In this document: one piece after another, positions 1 through 7,185 of the stretch
Position numbering within the stretch: position 1 is the stretch's first letter
How the letters are laid out: the number at the start of each line of letters is the position of its first letter
Source of the DNA: a virus
Direction: 5' to 3' (one strand)
Virus record (IMG/VR): IMGVR_UViG_3300042934_000776
Location: 1-63,160 of that record
Length of the DNA: 63,160 nucleotides
The notes under the pieces: generated by a model
The model's input: only the letters and a program-made list of their open reading frames with translations
What the model was told of the DNA's origin: nothing
Databases searched by the model: none
Translations under genes and position numbers: made by a program

Positions 1-178
1 GACGCGCGAGCGTGACCTCACGGCCGAGGAGATCGCGGCGCTCGAGTGCCCGGTGCCCCCGGTCGACGAGGAGCCGACGCCTGAGCCGACCGAGACGCCG
101 GCGCCCGTGGTTCCCGCCGCGGCCACGCCGGAGGCGCTCGCCGTCACCGGTGGCCCGGACCTGAGTGCCGTCGGCATC
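1..178. repeat. Terminal redundancy, left copy
   Basis: These bases match 62983-63160 with two differences, at base 127 (G here, A at 63109) and base 166 (T here, C at 63148). Both fall in third codon positions and leave the surface protein unchanged. It marks circular assembly or a circularly permuted genome. It is not a true biological repeat within one gene. Confidence 0.95.
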
Positions 179-253
179 ACCGCCGCGGCCCTCCTGGCTC
201 TCGGACTGGCGCTCGCCGCCACGGCGGCCGCGCGTCGTCGCCACCAGCAGTAA
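1..253 (+). CDS. C-terminal part of LAXTG-anchored surface protein
   Basis: This is the end of the gene that starts at 62105; the reading frame enters at base 2 and stops with TAA at 251-253. The 83 residues seen here contain a Pro/Glu/Thr-rich wall-spanning stretch, then LAVTG (bases 137-151), a hydrophobic segment of about 19 residues and a RRRHQQ tail. That is the layout of a sortase sorting signal, and LAXTG is the form known for class E sortases of actinobacteria. The whole protein would be 376 residues. It is probably exported and linked to the host wall during infection. Whether it blocks superinfecting phages or does something else is not visible from the sequence. Confidence 0.85.
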   Translation, partial: TRERDLTAEEIAALECPVPPVDEEPTPEPTETPAPVVPAAATPEALAVTGGPDLSAVGITAAALLALGLALAATAAARRRHQQ

Positions 254-305
254 CCCACCTGGGGGCCGGGTTCCGGCCCGGCCCCCACTCTCGCGAAGGA
301 GAACC

Positions 306-908
306 ATGAACAAGCTTCAGCTAGATGTCGGCCAGTTCCACAAGGCGTTCGGACACCCGGCGCCGGAATTCCCCGTGGAGGCGATGACGCCTGCGGTCGC
401 CGACCTGCTGCGCAAGCGAGCGGCGTGGCTGCACGAGGAGGCCACCGAGCTCGAGGAGGCGTGCGACGAAGGCGACCTGGTCAAGGCGGTCGACGCGCTG
501 GGCGACAGCATCTACTTCGGGGTCGGCGGCTTCGTCGTTCTCGGCCACGACATGATGCCGTTCTGGGGCAACATCCAGGGCGCCAACATGGCGAAGCTGG
601 GGGCCGACGGGAAGCCGATCATCCGCGAGTCGGACGGCAAGGTGATGAAGCCGGAGGGCTGGGTTCCGCCCGAGCCGCTGCACAAGGCGTACATCGACGA
701 GGTGCGCCGGCGAACGGCGATCGAGAGCATGGCCCGCCAGTTGGCATACGCCGCCCACACCAACCCGGGGCACCCCGTCACGCTGTCACCGGTGGGCATG
801 ACGCCCAGTGACCTGCTGGCTGTCGCGGACCGCTGCCAGATGATCCTCGGAGGTCGCCAGGCCGAGGCCCTCTACCAGCAGATGGTCGACGAGATCGGGG
901 AGTTCTGA
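306..908 (+). CDS. MazG-like nucleotide pyrophosphohydrolase
   Basis: The 200-residue product looks like an all-alpha NTP pyrophosphohydrolase of the MazG/HisE group. The metal-binding EExxE motif is at residues 44-48 (EEATE), followed by D63 and D67 in the second helix. A later stretch, NIQGANMAKLGADGKPI (about 90-106), is typical of phage members of this group. These enzymes cleave nucleoside triphosphates to monophosphate and pyrophosphate; phage versions are thought to clean up nucleotide pools or lower alarmone levels, which is not shown here. The start is chosen for the AAGGAG box eight bases upstream. It leads the small plus-strand operon that follows the surface-protein gene. Confidence 0.75.
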   Translation: MNKLQLDVGQFHKAFGHPAPEFPVEAMTPAVADLLRKRAAWLHEEATELEEACDEGDLVKAVDALGDSIYFGVGGFVVLGHDMMPFWGNIQGANMAKLGADGKPIIRESDGKVMKPEGWVPPEPLHKAYIDEVRRRTAIESMARQLAYAAHTNPGHPVTLSPVGMTPSDLLAVADRCQMILGGRQAEALYQQMVDEIGEF

Positions 909-1093
909 TGAAGGTCCCCTGGACCCTGCGCTGGGCGCTCGCCTGGGCGGCGCTCACCGGCAGGTACATCACGATCAGCATGGACTCGAACCCGCAGTGG
1001 GGGACCACCTTCCGCTTCGACGTCGAGAAGACCAGGGTGAAACGGTGGCTGAAACGCCGTGACCGCCTACGCGCCAAGAGAGGAGCCAGCTGA
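908..1093 (+). CDS. Hypothetical small basic protein
   Basis: A 61-residue protein whose start overlaps the previous stop (TGATG), so it is probably translationally coupled. The N-terminal 18 residues are hydrophobic with two tryptophans, and the C-terminus is strongly basic (KRWLKRRDRLRAKR), which could suit a membrane-peripheral or nucleic-acid-binding role. I do not recognise a family. Confidence 0.6.
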   Translation: MKVPWTLRWALAWAALTGRYITISMDSNPQWGTTFRFDVEKTRVKRWLKRRDRLRAKRGAS

Positions 1094-1530
1094 TGCCGAT
1101 CGCCGGCTACACCACAACCGTGCAGGTCTCGGGCACGCTCGACAAGATCACGAAGATGCTCACGAAGGCGAAGGTCCGGGGCATCCAGACCGAGTACGGG
1201 GACCACGGTGACCCCACCGCCCTCGTCTTCCGCCTGGACACGCCGTGGGGCGAGCGCCAGTACGCGCTGCCGATCAACGCGGAGGGCGTGCGCCAGACCC
1301 TGATCCGCGACCGGGTCGAGAAGCGCTACCAGACCATCGAGCAGGCGAACCGCGTGGCATGGCGGATCGCCCACGACTGGCTGCGCGCGCAGCTGGCGAT
1401 CATCGACGCCGGCATGGTCACCTTGCCCGAGGTCATGTTCCCCTACCTGATCCTCGGCGCCGACGACAAGAATCGCCCGGTGACCGCGTTCCAGCGGTAC
1501 GCCGACACTCAGAAGGAGATCTCCGCATGA
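1093..1530 (+). CDS. Hypothetical protein
   Basis: A 145-residue soluble protein, coupled to its upstream neighbour by a TGATG overlap. It opens with a beta-like segment (GYTTTVQVSG), has an alpha-beta middle and a helical end. No catalytic motif or cysteine pattern is evident and I do not recognise the family. It sits in a run of head-to-tail overlapping genes between the MazG-like and 2H-phosphoesterase-like genes, so it belongs to the same transcript. Confidence 0.65.
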   Translation: MPIAGYTTTVQVSGTLDKITKMLTKAKVRGIQTEYGDHGDPTALVFRLDTPWGERQYALPINAEGVRQTLIRDRVEKRYQTIEQANRVAWRIAHDWLRAQLAIIDAGMVTLPEVMFPYLILGADDKNRPVTAFQRYADTQKEISA

Positions 1531-2102
1531 CCGCACACAACCACGCCGAGCTCCTCCGGGAGTTCGGCTTCAACCTCAGCGACCTCGGCGTCGTCATGCT
1601 CAAGGTCGACCCGCTGCCCGTGAGAGAGTGGGTCGGCTTCGGCGACACCGAGGACGTCTGGGTCTACGCCCCCGAGGGGCATCGGTGGCCCTGGGTGAAG
1701 GGCCCGGTCGCTGAGACCGGCGCCCACGTCACGGTGAAGTACGGCCTGCTCGAGAAGGCGTACACGCCTCGCAGCATCAACGCCATCGGTCAGCTGATGG
1801 TGGACTACGAGCCTGGTACGGTACTGCGGACCGACATCGTGGAGATTTTCGAGGAGCCGGCGGTGTCCGAGCTCGGCTATGCCTGCATCGTCGCGCGCAT
1901 CGATGACGAGCCGCTGCGCAACTGGAACGCGGCACTGTCGGTCCTGCCGCACGTCGACACCTACGCCGAGTACAAGCCGCACCTCACCCTCGGCTACGTG
2001 AAGAAGGAGCTCGCGACCGTCATGGCAAAGCAGATGGCTCACCACCTCCCGAAGTACGTCACCACCACCGGACTCTCGTTCGGAGATCGGACACTCGCAT
2101 GA
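1527..2102 (+). CDS. 2H phosphoesterase-like protein, possible anti-CBASS (Acb1-like)
   Basis: The 191-residue product has two H-x-T motifs 85 residues apart: HVT at 67-69 in AHVTVKYG and HLT at 152-154 in KPHLTLGYV. Paired HxT/S motifs define the 2H phosphoesterase fold (LigT, cyclic phosphodiesterases). Phage Acb1, which destroys cyclic oligonucleotide signals of CBASS defence, belongs to this fold; RNA-end repair enzymes do too, so the substrate cannot be named here. The start at 1527 has AAGGAG eight bases upstream and overlaps the previous stop; an upstream extension of the frame is rejected because it overlaps the preceding gene heavily. Its place among small accessory genes fits counter-defence. 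Confidence 0.6.
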   Translation: MTAHNHAELLREFGFNLSDLGVVMLKVDPLPVREWVGFGDTEDVWVYAPEGHRWPWVKGPVAETGAHVTVKYGLLEKAYTPRSINAIGQLMVDYEPGTVLRTDIVEIFEEPAVSELGYACIVARIDDEPLRNWNAALSVLPHVDTYAEYKPHLTLGYVKKELATVMAKQMAHHLPKYVTTTGLSFGDRTLA

Positions 2103-2260
2103 ACGACCCGAAGCCCATCCGCCCCGGCCAGGAGCCGGAGGAACCGAAGCCCGAGCGGGTGCCGATGAACGCAGGGTCGTGGGTCCTGCTCATCGGCGCG
2201 CTCGTCATCTTCGGCGGCCCACTCGCCGTCTGGCTCTACCGGCTGGCGTTCGGGCTGTGA
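2099..2260 (+). CDS. Small single-pass membrane protein
   Basis: A 53-residue protein starting at the ATGA overlap with the previous gene. The first 23 residues are proline- and glutamate-rich and soluble; residues 27-50 form one clear membrane segment (VLLIGALVIFGGPLAVWLY). Its size and topology are common for accessory phage membrane peptides. No function can be assigned. Confidence 0.55.
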   Translation: MNDPKPIRPGQEPEEPKPERVPMNAGSWVLLIGALVIFGGPLAVWLYRLAFGL

Positions 2261-2433
2261 CCAACGAACTACGGTGCGTGACGCACGAGCTCGCCGGGAG
2301 GCCATCGGCTCCCGGCACGTTCGTCGTGTTCGGCATGACCGTCTGCCGGTCATGCCTGCCGAAGGTGCAGAAGCTGCTCGAGGTCGGCTCTGCACGTGAC
2401 GTGCTGCGCGCGGCACGGAAGGGAGAACTGTGA
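2257..2433 (+). CDS. Hypothetical cysteine-containing small protein
   Basis: A 58-residue protein starting with GTG in a GTGA overlap with the preceding stop. Three cysteines (one near the N-terminus and a CRSC pair in the middle) could hold a metal ion. A helical C-terminus ends RAARKGEL. No known family is evident; the start rests on the coupling overlap. Confidence 0.5.
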   Translation: MTNELRCVTHELAGRPSAPGTFVVFGMTVCRSCLPKVQKLLEVGSARDVLRAARKGEL

Positions 2434-2729
2434 TGTGGGGACGGAAGGCGAAGCGCATCCGCGAGCTCGAGGAGCAGCTGGTCGACGCGCGCGAGAACGT
2501 GGCTCGGGTGAACGTGCAGATCCCGCGAGGGATGGTCATGGTCGCCGAGGTCCGTCGCGGAGTGTGGCATACGGTCAGCTACCGATTCATGGTCGACCAG
2601 ACGCTCAAGAACGTGGACTTCGGGGACGTCTCCGTGGTGGCCAACGAGCTCACGCCCTACTTCGACGGCAGCACGCCACCACCCGACGGCTACGACTATC
2701 GGTGGGTCGGCGATGTCACACCCGGATGA
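2433..2729 (+). CDS. Hypothetical protein carrying the tail-type YFDG module
   Basis: A 98-residue product with a coiled-coil N-terminus (RIRELEEQLVDARENVARVN), a small beta-rich middle and a C-terminal segment PYFDGSTPPPDGYDYRWVG. The last segment matches a module repeated in the minor tail proteins encoded at 9231-11354 and 11369-13879. It may therefore be a virion-associated or tail-like adhesion protein encoded away from the tail block. The start is the ATG in the TGATG overlap. Confidence 0.6.
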   Translation: MWGRKAKRIRELEEQLVDARENVARVNVQIPRGMVMVAEVRRGVWHTVSYRFMVDQTLKNVDFGDVSVVANELTPYFDGSTPPPDGYDYRWVGDVTPG

Positions 2730-2982
2730 CGTGCCCGTCCCGACCGTCGCCGAGCTCGCTGCTCGGAACGACGGGTCCGCCGTCGTCACCCACTGGGTGA
2801 ACGAGGGCACGGAGAAGAACCCGAAGATGGTCCCGTCCCGGTGGCGACTGCTCGACAAGGGCTACGCCATCCTCGGCGAGGCCATGCGCACGAACGCCCT
2901 GGCGGCGATCGCGCGCGGGGAGGGAAACTGGCAGCAGCCGCCCTCCAGTCTGATCCTCGGAAGGAGTTCCAATGCACCCTGA
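2713..2982 (+). CDS. Hypothetical protein
   Basis: An 89-residue soluble protein overlapping its upstream neighbour by 17 bases. The sequence is mixed alpha-beta with no cysteines and no recognisable motif. It is retained because it continues the unbroken chain of overlapping plus-strand genes. Confidence 0.55.
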   Translation: MSHPDDVPVPTVAELAARNDGSAVVTHWVNEGTEKNPKMVPSRWRLLDKGYAILGEAMRTNALAAIARGEGNWQQPPSSLILGRSSNAP

Positions 2983-3334
2983 CCGTCGGCGCGCAGGTCG
3001 CGCCATCCGCAAGCAGCGTCGCCTCGAACAGGAGCAGGCGCTGGATATGCTGCCCGCCATGGCGGCTTTCTTCGCACACCTCAGCGAGCTCTTCGGGTCC
3101 GCGTTCGAGGCCATGGGAAGGGCGTTCCTGGAGATCGGCCGCAGTATGCAGACCCCCCCAGAACGGAATCGGCTCGCGCTGACGCCCAGTCCAGGCGCCC
3201 TGCGCCTATCTGAGGCTTCGACGGGTCGCCCTACCCAAACGGGGGGTCAGGCGCTTAGATCGCATTCTGGCGTCTCGGCCTCGTCGGGGTGGATCGACGA
3301 GGCAGTCGACTTCGGGGGGTGGGAGGACCGATGA
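2972..3334 (+). CDS. Hypothetical protein, helical then low-complexity
   Basis: A 120-residue protein with a basic N-terminus (RRRAGRAIRKQRRLEQEQ), a helical region rich in Phe and Leu (about 30-58), and a Ser/Thr/Gly-rich tail. The start has AAGGAG upstream. The tail region is less GC-rich and looks less constrained than the N-terminus. Function unknown. Confidence 0.5.
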   Translation: MHPDRRRAGRAIRKQRRLEQEQALDMLPAMAAFFAHLSELFGSAFEAMGRAFLEIGRSMQTPPERNRLALTPSPGALRLSEASTGRPTQTGGQALRSHSGVSASSGWIDEAVDFGGWEDR

Positions 3335-3507
3335 GGGCCGGCTTCGCGATCTCGCTCCTCATTGCCATCGGCATCGGAGTCGTCGGCATCGTCGGCGTTG
3401 TCGAGGAGTGGCGGACCGGCGAGCAGGTACTCGGCATGCCGGGCTGGCCGCTGCTGTTCATCGGCGGCCTCCAGATCCGAGTCCTGCTGCTCGAGGACCA
3501 CACATAG
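3331..3507 (+). CDS. Small membrane protein
   Basis: A 58-residue protein starting in the ATGA overlap, with GGGAGG upstream. Residues 5-24 form a strong hydrophobic helix (FAISLLIAIGIGVVGIVGVV), followed by a second, weaker hydrophobic stretch. It is the last gene of the plus-strand unit and is followed directly by the bidirectional terminator. Confidence 0.55.
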   Translation: MRAGFAISLLIAIGIGVVGIVGVVEEWRTGEQVLGMPGWPLLFIGGLQIRVLLLEDHT

Positions 3508-3517
3508 CAGGCAGCAG

Positions 3518-3548
3518 AAAGCCCCCAGCCGATCTGGCTGGGGGCTTT
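3518..3548. terminator. Bidirectional terminator between convergent units
   Basis: A perfect 13-bp stem, AAAGCCCCCAGCC / GGCTGGGGGCTTT, with a GATCT loop. The A and T runs at the stem ends give a short U tail on both strands. It sits between the last plus-strand gene (stop 3507) and the last minus-strand gene (stop 3556), so it can end both transcripts. Confidence 0.9.
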
Positions 3549-3555
3549 CGTGCGT

Positions 3556-4011
3556 TCAGCCGACGGCGCTGCCGACGTCGCCGTGCGCCAGGACCACCTT
3601 CACGGCCTGCTTGTCCACGTAGACCGGCACCCGGTCGGAGACATCCGGCGCCGCCAGAGCCTCCTTCACGGAGTCCGTGCGCATCGACACGCCCAGCTGG
3701 GTGAGCAGGGCGTTCACGCCGGCGAAGATGATCGCCATCGTGGTCGACGTCTGCCACTCGCCGCCGGCCACGATCACACCGACGATCGCACCAGCGACCG
3801 CGACGATGACGTTACCGCCGACCTTGAGCAGGGCAGCCCATCCGGTCTTCAGCAGCGGGACGAAGATCGCCACCGCCGAGCCCGCGGCCAGGCCGCCGAA
3901 CTCCCACTGCTCCTGCGGGGTGAAGACGTTGTCGGCCAGCGCCAGCTGCAGCGCGTAGACCAGCGTGCCCACGAGCGTGAGCAGGCCCGCGGCGTACTTG
4001 TTCAGGACCAT
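3556..4011 (-). CDS. Holin-like membrane protein
   Basis: A 151-residue protein with at least three hydrophobic segments (about residues 8-26, 38-56 and 65-83, with a weaker one near 90-108) and a soluble C-terminus. It lies downstream of the endolysin gene and last in the late transcript, the usual place for a holin. Holins form the membrane lesions that release the lysin; the assignment rests on topology and position. The neighbouring gene 4023-4400 is also a membrane protein, so the division of labour between them is open. Confidence 0.65.
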   Translation of the reverse strand: MVLNKYAAGLLTLVGTLVYALQLALADNVFTPQEQWEFGGLAAGSAVAIFVPLLKTGWAALLKVGGNVIVAVAGAIVGVIVAGGEWQTSTTMAIIFAGVNALLTQLGVSMRTDSVKEALAAPDVSDRVPVYVDKQAVKVVLAHGDVGSAVG

Positions 4012-4022
4012 GTTGTTCCCCT

Positions 4023-4400
4023 TCAGTAGATCGTGCCAGTGAACGTGTCGCCACTGAGCGACCGTTCCTTCTTGCGAGCCATCCGCTGCGCCTTGCCGCG
4101 GTGGCGTTCACGGTGGAGGACGACATCCTTGCCCAGCCATGAGATCAGGATCAGCCCGTACAGCACGATGCGCACCGGCTCGACGATCCGGTTGCCCGTG
4201 AAGACGGAGAAGATGATGCTGGCGAGCACGAGCAGAAGCCCGAGCGCGCCGCTGAGAATGATCCAGCCGAACGGGTCTTCCCACCACTTCGTGAAGAAGC
4301 CGTAGACGAGCACGAACCACGCGATCGGCAACGCGCACGAGAAGAGAAGCCAGTCCGAAGGGGCTAGGCCGAGGCTCGCAATGTACTGCCAGATGGTCAC
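4023..4400 (-). CDS. Membrane protein, second lysis-cassette candidate
   Basis: A 125-residue protein with three hydrophobic segments (about 14-34, 44-66 and 75-92) and a very basic C-terminal tail (HRERHRGKAQRMARKKER). I place the start at the GTG at 4400, which has TAGGAG five bases upstream; a longer frame would run into the upstream gene. Position next to the holin-like gene suggests a role in lysis, perhaps as a second holin or an antiholin. That is inference from context. Confidence 0.6.
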   Translation of the reverse strand: MTIWQYIASLGLAPSDWLLFSCALPIAWFVLVYGFFTKWWEDPFGWIILSGALGLLLVLASIIFSVFTGNRIVEPVRIVLYGLILISWLGKDVVLHRERHRGKAQRMARKKERSLSGDTFTGTIY

Positions 4401-4401
4401 T

Positions 4402-4626
4402 TCAACTCCTAAAGATGGCTCGCAGTTTCGGAGCATAACCATTCTCGACGTGCAGTTCGTTCACGGCGCGCACGGACGCCAGCAGCATATCGACAACCAT
4501 GTTGGTGCGCTCCACCCCGATCTCCGCAGTGCGCAGCCTGTTCTCCGCCACCTCGCGCTCGTGCACGGCTGTATCAGCCACCCCGGCGGGCAGTTCGTAC
4601 TCTGGCCCTTCCTGCTTTTCGCTCAT
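4402..4626 (-). CDS. Hypothetical coiled-coil protein
   Basis: A 74-residue acidic-to-neutral helical protein with a probable coiled coil over residues 20-60. It overlaps the upstream gene by four bases and ends two bases before the next start, so the lysis genes are read as one unit. No family recognised. Confidence 0.55.
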   Translation of the reverse strand: MSEKQEGPEYELPAGVADTAVHEREVAENRLRTAEIGVERTNMVVDMLLASVRAVNELHVENGYAPKLRAIFRS

Positions 4627-5084
4627 GCCTCCGACGCCTCTCGGGCGATCTCGTTAAGAGATTGGATGACGTGCGTGTTCGCCCGCACGACCTCTGTCAT
4701 GGCGAATGCGGCATCCGTTACCTTCTCGGCCCGGGACCGATGGCCCTCGGCGGCCTCAGCGTTCGCCTCGTTGGACTTGTAGAGCTCAGCGTAACGCGCA
4801 CGCTCGAGGGTGAGTAGGGCCTCGTAATGACGGGCCTGCTCCTCCATGGCCGCCTTGTGCCGCGCGGCCGCTGGGGCGACGAACTCGATCCGGTTCATCG
4901 CCAGGCCCAGGATCCACGGCGCCGGCGAGAGTCCGAGTCCTGCCAGGATCACGAGCAGGGTCTGCCACCACTGCAAGTCCAGGAGGTCGATGATGATCGA
5001 CCCGCCGTTCGGGCTGGCTTCGCCCTTCAGAGCGTCGATGCTGACGACGAGGGCTTGCACGACCATCGCCAGCATCGGGTTCAC
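4623..5084 (-). CDS. Membrane-anchored coiled-coil protein of the lysis cassette
   Basis: A 153-residue protein with a hydrophobic N-terminus, a clear membrane segment at about 38-60 (WWQTLLVILAGLGLSPAP) and a long alanine/glutamate-rich helix to the end. Its start overlaps the endolysin stop (ATGA). One membrane span plus a coiled coil recalls spanin-like or holin-accessory proteins, but there is no specific motif. Function is inferred only from location. Confidence 0.6.
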   Translation of the reverse strand: MNPMLAMVVQALVVSIDALKGEASPNGGSIIIDLLDLQWWQTLLVILAGLGLSPAPWILGLAMNRIEFVAPAAARHKAAMEEQARHYEALLTLERARYAELYKSNEANAEAAEGHRSRAEKVTDAAFAMTEVVRANTHVIQSLNEIAREASEA

Positions 5085-6943
5085 GTCTGGTCCCCGAGTG
5101 CCTCAGTGAGTACCTCGGAGAGATACGCCGACGCAGCCAGCATCTCCTCAGCGTCAGCGACCGGGATCTGGACGAACTCCACGGGCGGCCCCACGGGAGG
5201 CTCGCCCGTGGCGGGGTCGAGCGCACCGGAGTGGAACATGTCGGCGAATGCGCGCACCTTGGCCGTGTCGATCCTCGAGCAGGTCGTCTCGTAGAACTCC
5301 TTGTGGAGGCGGATCGGCTGCGCTCGCAGGTAGGGGTTCTTCACCTCGACGATGTAGTGCAGGAAGCCGAGCGTCTTGTAGCCGAGGTCGGAGTCCGACG
5401 TGGTGATGAGCGGGTCATTCTCGCTCTTCCAGGCGTACGGGTTGCGCTGGCCAGTCGTCGCCGCGATCAGGTGCAGCGGGACCATGAGCGTGATCCGGCC
5501 GGCCGAGAGCACGTAGTTCACCGACAGCCCGGCCTTGCCCTGGATGTAGTTGACGTTTCCGTCATGCGAGCCACCCTCGCCGGGCTCGTTCCACCAGTGC
5601 GTGTGCGACTCGATCGGGTAGTACTTGGTGCCGTAATACTCGTACGCCGCCTTGTTCAGGTCGGGCTTGAGACACTCCGGGTCGATCCGCTCGTCGTAGC
5701 GGATCCACGCCGGGTAGTCGGCGGCCGTCGGCGTGACCATGTCGGGCGTGTACTCGTCGTCGTCCGGGTCCGTGCCATCCGGCGGCGCCTCCACCTCGAC
5801 CAGGCCCGTCGTGGACTGATCGGTGAAGCCGCCCGCCCACTGCCACAGTCCGTCGGCGGCGCGCTGGAACCAGACGTCCTGGCCCTCCACCTCCTGACTG
5901 TGCGCGAACGCCTTCATCTCGATGACGGCGCCGGCTGCCTCGACGGCGACGGATGCAACGCTCGTATACGGCTTGCCGCGCACGTTCGAGGGGTTCTCGC
6001 CCACCGTGCGCGTGATCTTCTCCGGCGGCTTCGGCGGGTTCAGGTCCGCGAGGTCATGCGTGCCTTTGTCCTCGAACCCACCCGACCAGAAGTAGTCGCC
6101 GGAGATCGAGCCACGGAACCAGACGCCGTTGCCCTCCACAACCTCGCCGTTGATCCAGCCGTTGAAGTCGCCGACGGCCCCGGGGTTGAGCGTCTGGGTG
6201 ACGCCGCCCGCGGTCGACGGCTGCAGCCTTCCGTTCGCGCCGTTCGGCCCTACCTTGCGCTGGTACGGCTGGATGACCGGCGGTGCCGGCGGGTTCAGAT
6301 CGGTCAGGTCATGCGTGCCAGTGTCGGTGAAGCCGCCCGACCAGAACCAGTTGCCCGAGATGCCACGGAACCACACCGGGTTCCCGCTGACGTTCTCGCC
6401 GTTCTTCCATCCGTTGAACGTGCCAACCACGCCCGCCTTCAGGAAGTCGACCTCGGGGGATGCCGTCGTGGGCTCCGGGGCCCGGCCCTTGACACCGTTG
6501 GGGCCCACGATGCGCTGGTTGCCGTCGATGGGGCCGCCGCCGACGTAGTGCTCGAAGTCGAGCGTCGGCGCCGCCCACGCCGCGCCAGGCCAGAGGGTCT
6601 GGTGTACGTGCGCGCCGTAGCCCCAGTCCGAGCCGTTGCCGGAGGCGCCGGTCTTGCCGATCTGCTGACCGCGAGCGACGCGATCACCGGGCTTCACCCA
6701 CACCTCAGCCAGGTGCAGTGAGCGCGTGGTGCGCCCGTCGTCGAGCACGTACTCGACGTACCGGCCGGTCGGCCCGTGGTTGCCGGTGCGCGTGTAGGTG
6801 ACGCGGCCGGCCTCGACGGCGAACAGCGGCGAGCCGTACGCGACGCCATAGTCGGTGCCCGGCTCGGAGCTCGGGGTTTCCCGATCGAGGTGGCACTGCC
6901 TCGAGCACGAGACATAGTCGGTGGTGGTTGGCAGTGCGTACAT
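5081..6943 (-). CDS. Endolysin: M23-type peptidase, SH3-like repeats, amidase-like domain
   Basis: A 620-residue, three-part lysin. Residues 1-120 resemble an M23 metallopeptidase, with D31, H77 and the HVH pair at 112-114. The usual first ligand of HxGxD is a glutamate here (E27-P-G-T-D31). About 140-390 hold three repeats with VWFRG and FWSGGF signatures, likely SH3-type wall-binding domains. About 430-560 resembles an amidase-2 domain (HTHWWNE, then FLHYIVEV). It would cut both stem peptides and the glycan-peptide link of the host wall. The start at 6943 has AGAGGGG upstream; longer frames cross into the neighbouring gene. It is the lysis gene of the late operon. Confidence 0.85.
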   Translation of the reverse strand: MYALPTTTDYVSCSRQCHLDRETPSSEPGTDYGVAYGSPLFAVEAGRVTYTRTGNHGPTGRYVEYVLDDGRTTRSLHLAEVWVKPGDRVARGQQIGKTGASGNGSDWGYGAHVHQTLWPGAAWAAPTLDFEHYVGGGPIDGNQRIVGPNGVKGRAPEPTTASPEVDFLKAGVVGTFNGWKNGENVSGNPVWFRGISGNWFWSGGFTDTGTHDLTDLNPPAPPVIQPYQRKVGPNGANGRLQPSTAGGVTQTLNPGAVGDFNGWINGEVVEGNGVWFRGSISGDYFWSGGFEDKGTHDLADLNPPKPPEKITRTVGENPSNVRGKPYTSVASVAVEAAGAVIEMKAFAHSQEVEGQDVWFQRAADGLWQWAGGFTDQSTTGLVEVEAPPDGTDPDDDEYTPDMVTPTAADYPAWIRYDERIDPECLKPDLNKAAYEYYGTKYYPIESHTHWWNEPGEGGSHDGNVNYIQGKAGLSVNYVLSAGRITLMVPLHLIAATTGQRNPYAWKSENDPLITTSDSDLGYKTLGFLHYIVEVKNPYLRAQPIRLHKEFYETTCSRIDTAKVRAFADMFHSGALDPATGEPPVGPPVEFVQIPVADAEEMLAASAYLSEVLTEALGDQT

Positions 6944-6963
6944 GGTCGCCCCTCTGGTCGGGC

Positions 6964-7176
6964 CTATTCTGCCATGGGCTCCTGCTCGGCGACATGTTGG
7001 CCCGTGATGGTGTTGGCGAAGCATTCCTCGTCGTACGGGCCGACCTCGGACATGTCCTGCACGTTCGAGTCGAAGTCGGGGTTGAGAACGTCGTAGCGCG
7101 GCGGGGCGCCGGGGTCCACCGTGTGGAGGCCGCAGTCCTTACAGACCGGCCACCACGGGTATTCGGGGAGTGTCAT
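6964..7176 (-). CDS. Hypothetical protein with CxxC
   Basis: A 70-residue protein lying between the last minor tail gene and the endolysin. A CKDCG pair near the N-terminus, with H and a later C, could bind metal. The rest is acidic. The start at 7176 has AAGGAA upstream. No family recognised. Confidence 0.55.
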   Translation of the reverse strand: MTLPEYPWWPVCKDCGLHTVDPGAPPRYDVLNPDFDSNVQDMSEVGPYDEECFANTITGQHVAEQEPMAE

Positions 7177-7185
7177 TGCTGTTCC

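Noticed and set aside
5231-6721. Long plus-strand open frame opposite the endolysin gene
   Set aside because: It has Arg/Val-rich antisense composition, no ribosome site and lies fully on the other strand of a clear lysin; this is a GC-content shadow.
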